A stretch of DNA of 10,203 nucleotides, taken from an uncultured Fusibacter sp. Its GTDB lineage: Bacteria; Bacillota; Clostridia; Peptostreptococcales; Acidaminobacteraceae. The stretch's first letter is position 1. The number at the start of each line of letters is the position of its first letter. Below the pieces are notes generated by a model. It saw only the letters and a program-made list of their open reading frames with translations, did not search any database and had not been told where the DNA came from. A program made the position numbers and the translations under genes. The stretch is taken from positions 1-10,203 of the forward strand of contig CALFXQ010000149.1 of assembly GCA_937958285.1 (NCBI GenBank), given 5' to 3'. Shown here piece by piece: positions 6,111-10,203 of the stretch.

Positions 6111-8780
6111 ATGATCGATGTAATTGCGACGAAACTCAACAAACCTCTATTGCCTTCAACTTTTGTGCGCAACGATTTAAGAGTAAACACACTGAATCGT
6201 GGCCGTGTGATTGTGGTAAGTGCCCAAGCGGGCGCAGGCAAGTCTACGACCGTCAGTTACTGGTTAGAGCATCAAGCTACACCTTATATCTGGTATGGTC
6301 TCGATAGGTGGGATGATGATTTTTTTCAATTTTTCACTTACTTTGCTAAGGCCATCGAACCCCATCGGCCCCTTATTGCCAAGCAGATGCTAGAACTACT
6401 AGAAGCGGGCTCATCCATCTTGCACGATCAATGGATACAAAGCTTTATAGTACTGCTTCACGGTATTAAGCTGCCTTTAATTCTCGTGTTCGACGACTTC
6501 CATAATATCACAGACCCAGTAATACTCAAAATGTTCAACACATTGCTCCTACATATGCCCGAGGGATTGATATTGTGCATACTTACCCGAGAAGTACTAC
6601 CCCTTCAACTGGCACGCATGAGGGCTACCAATCAGCTCCTTGAAATAGATATGAGTCAGTTGCAATTTACTTACGAAGAAACCCTCCACTTTTTATCATC
6701 GCGATTGAGCATTACCCTTAGCGATACACAATTGAAAAATATCTACAAGCGCACTGAAGGCTGGGTGGCGGGGCTTCAGCTCTTTGCCATTTCCTTAGAA
6801 GTGGCATCAGACAAAAATCAGGTCATAGAAGGACTCATCCAGCATTCAAGTCATATAATGGACTACCTTCACGAAGAAGTACTGGGGCAGCACGATTACA
6901 ACATACGCGATTTTTTACTGCAAAGTGCCATCTTAAGAGATTTCTCTGCACCGCTTTGCAACTTTGTGCTGGGGAGAAATCAAAACGACAGCCAAGAGTT
7001 AATCGACTATCTCTTAAAGACGAATAGCTTTTTAATTGCACTAGATGCCAAGAACCAATGGTATCGCTATCATCATCTCTTTAAGTCTTTGCTTCTCAAG
7101 CGACTAGAGCAAACACAAGGGGCGCTGATACCCGAGCTATATCGCAGAGCGGGTGAATGGCATGTAAATTTGCAGCAATATCATGAAGCCATGCACTATT
7201 ACTTAGAGGGCAACTGTACCGCTGAGGCAGTTTCATTGTTAGAGTACCTTTGGCCGCAAATGGACATCGACTTTAGGTCGGGTACATGGTTAGAGTGGAC
7301 CAAACAACTGCCACTTTCAGCGATTGAAGCTAGACCAGTGCTTTGCTTAGGGTATGGCTGGGCATTACTCGACCAAGGTGCGGTAGACAAATGTGTGCCA
7401 TGGTTTGATCGCGTGGAGCATTTTCTAAGTAGTCCAGAGCGTCTGGCAGACAATACCCATAATGCCCATAACACCCATAACAATCACAACAGTCAAATAG
7501 ATATATCTGCCTATCATTTAAGTGCCAAAGCATATATTGCTGCAATCGAAGGCCGCTATTCAGATTTGGTGCAGTGGACCGAGCAATTAGAAGCGCACAT
7601 CCAAAATTTTGGCCATACTTCCATTCAAGCACATCGCTTTACTTGGGCTATCACATCATTTATGGGTGCCTTGCATTGGGGACAGGGCAATTTAAGTGCT
7701 GCAAGAATGCTGTTGCATAAGGTTTGGAAATCTCAGCAAGGAAAACTGAGCCCGATTGTGCTATATTCATATCTCGGGTTAGTTGTGGAAATACAAATTT
7801 TGCAAGGTGAACTCACAGAAGCACGTGCGCAATTAGAAGCGGCAATCGCAGAGGTTGAAAAGGCCCAAATTGCGCCAATACTATTGGCCAGTTACTATTT
7901 ACACTTGGCGCAGATCGCTGTTATTCAAGGTGAACGCGACCAGGCATTTGAGTACTTAGAAAAGAGTCAGTCTTATGGGTATCGCTTTGAATCCGTAGAT
8001 TGGCGCTACAAATACTATATACTTCAAGCGAGAATCTACCTACAAGAAGGTATGTTTGAAAAGGCAAAAGCCTATCTCGAACTAGAAAAGCCCGCGCGCT
8101 TCCATAAGCCAGTGCCAGAAGTTTTCACAACAGAGGTACTAGTGGTGTGGCATCTGTTAATGTCAGAGCCAGAATCGAAAATGGGCGTGTATCATCTTAA
8201 CCGCGCCATAAAGCAACTGAGCAAAATGGACCTACACGATGAACAGTCTCTCCCCGCTTATATAGATGAACAGTATTGGAAGGCAATTCTGCTATTTTGC
8301 CCCCTAGAGCATCATCTTGTACCCCTCGAAACACTCTGTAGACAGCTTTTGAATCGGTCTGTTGCTCAAGGTCGAACCATTCAAATAATCGAATACACAC
8401 TGCTGTTAAGGCGTTTTACTAAGAGCGATTACAAGCGGCAACAGTTGTTAGAGCGGGCTCAAGAACTCGCTAAGCCAGAGGGCATTGTAGAGCCCTTCGA
8501 AGTTTTCGCCAGCGATACGCACATTGGGGCTAAAGTACCAGCACTCTCACTTAAAGTCATCAAAGAGCGCCACAATGAAGAATTGCCGGAACCGTTGACA
8601 ATCAGGGAGATGGAAATTCTCCACCTCATTAGCAAAGGATATTCCAATGGGGAAATCAGCAATATGCTCTTTATAGCCCTCAGCACTGTAAAGAGCTACA
8701 ATAACGTACTCTTTCGCAAGTTGGAAGTAAAGCGGCGCACAGAAGCCGTTGCAAAAGCCCAGAACTTAGGTCTATTGTAA
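6111..8780 (+). CDS. LAL/MalT-like LuxR-family ATP-dependent transcriptional regulator
   Basis: 889 residues, typical for large ATP-binding LuxR (LAL, STAND-class) regulators. The N-terminus TKLNKPLLPSTFVRND is the usual lead-in. The Walker A is SAQAGAGKST (37-46; G41, G43, K44, S45), the Walker B is LILVFDD (123-129), and a sensor-like Arg follows at 160 (LTREVLPLQLARMR). A winged-helix region and a long helical repeat part (about 340-800, TPR-like as in MalT) precede a C-terminal LuxR helix-turn-helix (828-889; TIREMEIL, GYSNGEIS, STVKSYNNVLFRKLEV). Such proteins bind ATP and a small inducer, oligomerise and activate promoters; the inducer is unknown. AGGAGG lies 6 bases before the ATG. A His/Asn-rich tandem repeat at 448-462 is unusual. 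Position between a divergent membrane gene and a downstream membrane protein/oxidoreductase pair makes both possible targets. Confidence 0.93.
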   Translation: MIDVIATKLNKPLLPSTFVRNDLRVNTLNRGRVIVVSAQAGAGKSTTVSYWLEHQATPYIWYGLDRWDDDFFQFFTYFAKAIEPHRPLIAKQMLELLEAGSSILHDQWIQSFIVLLHGIKLPLILVFDDFHNITDPVILKMFNTLLLHMPEGLILCILTREVLPLQLARMRATNQLLEIDMSQLQFTYEETLHFLSSRLSITLSDTQLKNIYKRTEGWVAGLQLFAISLEVASDKNQVIEGLIQHSSHIMDYLHEEVLGQHDYNIRDFLLQSAILRDFSAPLCNFVLGRNQNDSQELIDYLLKTNSFLIALDAKNQWYRYHHLFKSLLLKRLEQTQGALIPELYRRAGEWHVNLQQYHEAMHYYLEGNCTAEAVSLLEYLWPQMDIDFRSGTWLEWTKQLPLSAIEARPVLCLGYGWALLDQGAVDKCVPWFDRVEHFLSSPERLADNTHNAHNTHNNHNSQIDISAYHLSAKAYIAAIEGRYSDLVQWTEQLEAHIQNFGHTSIQAHRFTWAITSFMGALHWGQGNLSAARMLLHKVWKSQQGKLSPIVLYSYLGLVVEIQILQGELTEARAQLEAAIAEVEKAQIAPILLASYYLHLAQIAVIQGERDQAFEYLEKSQSYGYRFESVDWRYKYYILQARIYLQEGMFEKAKAYLELEKPARFHKPVPEVFTTEVLVVWHLLMSEPESKMGVYHLNRAIKQLSKMDLHDEQSLPAYIDEQYWKAILLFCPLEHHLVPLETLCRQLLNRSVAQGRTIQIIEYTLLLRRFTKSDYKRQQLLERAQELAKPEGIVEPFEVFASDTHIGAKVPALSLKVIKERHNEELPEPLTIREMEILHLISKGYSNGEISNMLFIALSTVKSYNNVLFRKLEVKRRTEAVAKAQNLGLL
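7452..7496 (+). repeat. In-frame 9-base tandem repeat coding Asn-x-His units
   Basis: Five consecutive 9-base units (AATACCCAT, AATGCCCAT, AACACCCAT, AACAATCAC, AACAGTCAA) code NTH-NAH-NTH-NNH-NSQ, residues 448-462 of the LAL regulator. The first three units are nearly identical and the last two have drifted. It lies in a loop between helices of the repeat region. Confidence 0.85.
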
Positions 8781-8792
8781 CAACACTTATGC

Positions 8793-8826
8793 ACCGACTC
8801 TTTTGTACCGACTCTTTTGTACCGAG
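8793..8826. repeat. 14-base tandem duplication after the LAL gene
   Basis: ACCGACTCTTTTGT occurs twice without a gap (8793-8806 and 8807-8820), followed by the start of a third copy (ACCGA, 8821-8825). It begins 12 bases after the LAL stop codon. No function is evident. Confidence 0.85.
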
Positions 8827-8836
8827 AAGACAAAAA

Positions 8837-8865
8837 ACCAACTTTAGTTGGTGTGAAAGGCCAAC
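8837..8865 (+). promoter_or_regulatory. Inverted repeat with alternative pairing upstream of the DUF6326-like gene
   Basis: ACCAAC (8837-8842) and GTTGGT (8847-8852) are perfect complements around TTTA. The same GTTGG can instead pair with CCAAC at 8861-8865. The repeat is centred near 8844.5, about 42 bases before the start point expected from the -10 at 8875, which suits an activator site next to a poor -35. Read on the minus strand the hairpin is followed by six T residues, so it also looks like an intrinsic terminator in that direction. Confidence 0.5.
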
Positions 8866-8874
8866 AGAACCATG

Positions 8875-8880
8875 TATTAT
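8875..8880 (+). promoter_or_regulatory. Candidate -10 of the membrane protein/oxidoreductase operon
   Basis: TATTAT matches the sigma-A -10 in five of six positions, about 29 bases before the start codon. No good -35 stands 16-18 bases upstream (TGTGAA at best), which would fit a promoter that needs an activator. Confidence 0.4.
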
Positions 8881-8908
8881 AAGGCTATCCTAATAGCGGA
8901 GGTGACCA

Positions 8909-9268
8909 ATGTTAGATATCCGGATTGTGATTAGCGGGCTTTGGATAGCGACCATGCTTATTTACTTACTTGGCGATGTACTGAGATTGTTCTCTGGAGA
9001 TGCTGCGGTTGGAAAAATTGCAGATAAAATAGCTGGACAAGGTATGTGGTTGGTAGTATCTATCATTATGCTCGTGCCAATCGCCATGCTGGTTTTAACG
9101 TTAATTGTGCCTATGCCTTGGATTCGCAACATAAATCTAGTGGCGGCGGTACTCGTGTTTTTCTTTAATATTATTGGGCTTCCTTATAAAGGACATTACG
9201 ATAACTTTTTAATCGTCGTAAGTCTATTGTTGAACATTGTGGTGTTTTATTATAGTTGGTTTTGGTGA
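8909..9268 (+). CDS. Small four-helix membrane protein, DUF6326-like
   Basis: 119 residues, almost entirely membrane: hydrophobic segments at about 5-27, 46-68, 73-91 and 99-118. The stretch LIYLLGDVLRLFSGD after the first helix and GQGMWL before the second match what I remember of the DUF6326 family, whose function is not established. The family name is from memory and less sure than the topology. GGAGGTGA (8898-8905), a near-perfect match to the 16S 3' end, stands just before the ATG, so it should be translated strongly once transcribed. The next gene, an MDR oxidoreductase, starts 41 bases after its stop, with no terminator between; the two probably form an operon under the candidate promoter at 8875, possibly controlled by the LAL regulator just upstream. 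Confidence 0.8.
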   Translation: MLDIRIVISGLWIATMLIYLLGDVLRLFSGDAAVGKIADKIAGQGMWLVVSIIMLVPIAMLVLTLIVPMPWIRNINLVAAVLVFFFNIIGLPYKGHYDNFLIVVSLLLNIVVFYYSWFW

Positions 9269-9309
9269 AAGCAGTTAAAGCGGATTGCAAAAGAGAGGAG
9301 GACATAGAT

Positions 9310-10203
9310 ATGAAGGCGATTGTTCAAAAAAAGTATGGACCAGCAAATACCCTTGAATTATCACAAATTGAAAAACCAACACCAAAGGCGGGTGAAGTAC
9401 TGGTTCATGTAATTGCTACATCCCTCAATGCGCCGGACTGGAGACTCCTCAGAGGCAAGCCATGGTTTATGCGTTTGAGTACAGGTTTATTTAAACCTAA
9501 GGCCTTGGTGCGCGGCACAGACATTAGCGGTGTTGTTGAAGCTATCGGCCCAGATGTCTTGCAGTTCAAAGTTGGCGATGAAGTCTTCGCCGATCTAGCA
9601 GATTCAGGTTTTGGCGCATTTGCAGATTACGTGAGCGTTAAGGCCTCCGTTCTTGCACATAAACCAAAAGGATTAGGTCTTTTAGAGGCCGCGGCTCTGC
9701 CGCTCACCTCGGTTACAGCGCTTCAAGGGCTTCGCAATGCAGGCGCGGTCAAGCCTGGCGAACGTGTGCTGATTGTCGGTGCTTCCGGCGGTGTGGGCAG
9801 TTACGCCGTTCAACTAGCCAAGCACTTTGGGGCACATGTCACGGCGGTAACAGGGCCAAGGAATACTCAACAGGCACTGAAACTAGGTGCAGACATCGCC
9901 CTAGACTACACCAAAACGCCCCTTAGTAGTATCGACCAAACTTTCGACCTAATCTTGGGCATACATGGATTTCAGACCCTAGATACCTATAGAAACCTTA
10001 TGACACCTAAAGGCCGCTTTGTGATGATTGGCGGAACCTCGCTAAAGCAAATCCTTCAAATCACTGCCTTCGGTAACTTTCTATCGCAAAAGGGCGGACA
10101 GCGCTTTATTGGCCTTCTCGCAAGACCATCGGCAGTGGACTTATCCCTTATTGCAGAGCTCGTAGAAAAGGGCATGCTGAATCCCGTTATCGAAAAGACC
10201 GTG
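9310..10203 (+). CDS. Zinc-free MDR family NAD(P)-dependent oxidoreductase, 3' end outside window
   Basis: 298 codons are open from the ATG to the window edge; family members are about 320-335 residues, so only the tail is missing. GAGGAGG (9295-9301) gives the start. The N-terminal GroES-like domain shows VRGTDISGVVEAIG (67-80) and KVGDEVFAD (87-95), and the Rossmann domain shows GASGGVGSYAVQLAKHFGA (157-175), the nucleotide-binding glycine loop of quinone oxidoreductase/zeta-crystallin-type enzymes. The catalytic zinc Cys of true alcohol dehydrogenases is absent: the matching position carries Asn (SLNAPDW, N40), and no structural zinc Cys cluster is present. It should be a cytoplasmic NAD(P)H-dependent reductase of quinones or unsaturated carbonyl compounds; automated pipelines often label such proteins NAD(P)-dependent alcohol dehydrogenase. 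It lies 41 bases after the small membrane protein and probably shares its transcript. Confidence 0.92.
   Translation, partial: MKAIVQKKYGPANTLELSQIEKPTPKAGEVLVHVIATSLNAPDWRLLRGKPWFMRLSTGLFKPKALVRGTDISGVVEAIGPDVLQFKVGDEVFADLADSGFGAFADYVSVKASVLAHKPKGLGLLEAAALPLTSVTALQGLRNAGAVKPGERVLIVGASGGVGSYAVQLAKHFGAHVTAVTGPRNTQQALKLGADIALDYTKTPLSSIDQTFDLILGIHGFQTLDTYRNLMTPKGRFVMIGGTSLKQILQITAFGNFLSQKGGQRFIGLLARPSAVDLSLIAELVEKGMLNPVIEKTV

Noticed and set aside
5873..6307. Open frames overlapping the divergent junction on both strands (122 codons minus, 83 codons plus)
   Set aside because: They are shadows of the two well-supported genes in other frames, with low-complexity or Cys/Arg-rich translations and no ribosome site.
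7199..7632. Two minus-strand open frames of 94 and 100 codons inside the LAL gene
   Set aside because: Antisense shadows of a clear coding frame; the odd Cys/Tyr/Gly- and Leu/Trp-rich stretches are the reverse of the Asn-x-His repeat.
8837..8852. Plus-strand terminator for the LAL gene
   Set aside because: The hairpin has no T run on the plus strand (GTGAAAGG follows); the T run exists only on the minus strand.

Overview
The window looks like a chromosomal segment from a Bacillota bacterium, probably a Clostridia-type anaerobe. The supports are strong GGAGG-type Shine-Dalgarno (SD) sites before almost every gene, a surface protein anchored by S-layer homology (SLH) repeats, a DegV-family lipid-binding protein, a DUF2200 protein and a MalT-like (LAL) LuxR regulator. 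Base composition leans to AT and looks even throughout. No rRNA, tRNA, CRISPR array, transposase or integrase was seen. The genus cannot be told from the sequence alone.

Layout: (1) 1-1247 is the 3' end of a large surface protein (cadherin-like repeat, Listeria-Bacteroides-type repeat, Pro/Thr linker, three SLH repeats), closed by a strong terminator at 1282-1327. (2) 1364-4179 is a run of four same-strand genes: DUF2200 protein, HD-domain hydrolase-like protein (ATGA overlap), a macro-domain protein with a helix-turn-helix-like C-terminus, and a small von Willebrand A (vWA) protein. The macro domain has lost most of its first ADP-ribose loop and has Asp in place of the second-loop Gly, so it is probably not a working ADP-ribose hydrolase. 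Before the vWA gene, one palindrome overlaps both a promoter -10 and the ribosome binding site. (3) 4297-5127 is a degV/fakB-like gene with its own extended -10 promoter and a terminator built from two direct repeats. (4) 5272-6084, on the minus strand, encodes an unrecognised protein with a soluble N-terminal part and three C-terminal membrane helices. (5) 6111-8780 is a full-length LAL ATPase/LuxR regulator, divergent from (4) with only 26 bp between start codons. (6) 8909-10203 holds a four-helix membrane protein (DUF6326-like) and a zinc-free MDR oxidoreductase cut by the window edge, probably one operon.

How they may work together: the LAL regulator sits between two possible targets, the divergent membrane gene and the downstream membrane-protein/oxidoreductase pair. 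An inverted repeat just upstream of the latter's predicted -10 is a candidate regulator site. The DUF2200-HD-macro/HTH-vWA run is the best candidate for a poorly described system: it combines a possible nucleotide phosphohydrolase, a probable dead ADP-ribose reader fused to a DNA-binding-like domain, and a metal-dependent adhesion (MIDAS) protein. All functional links between neighbours are inferences from position.
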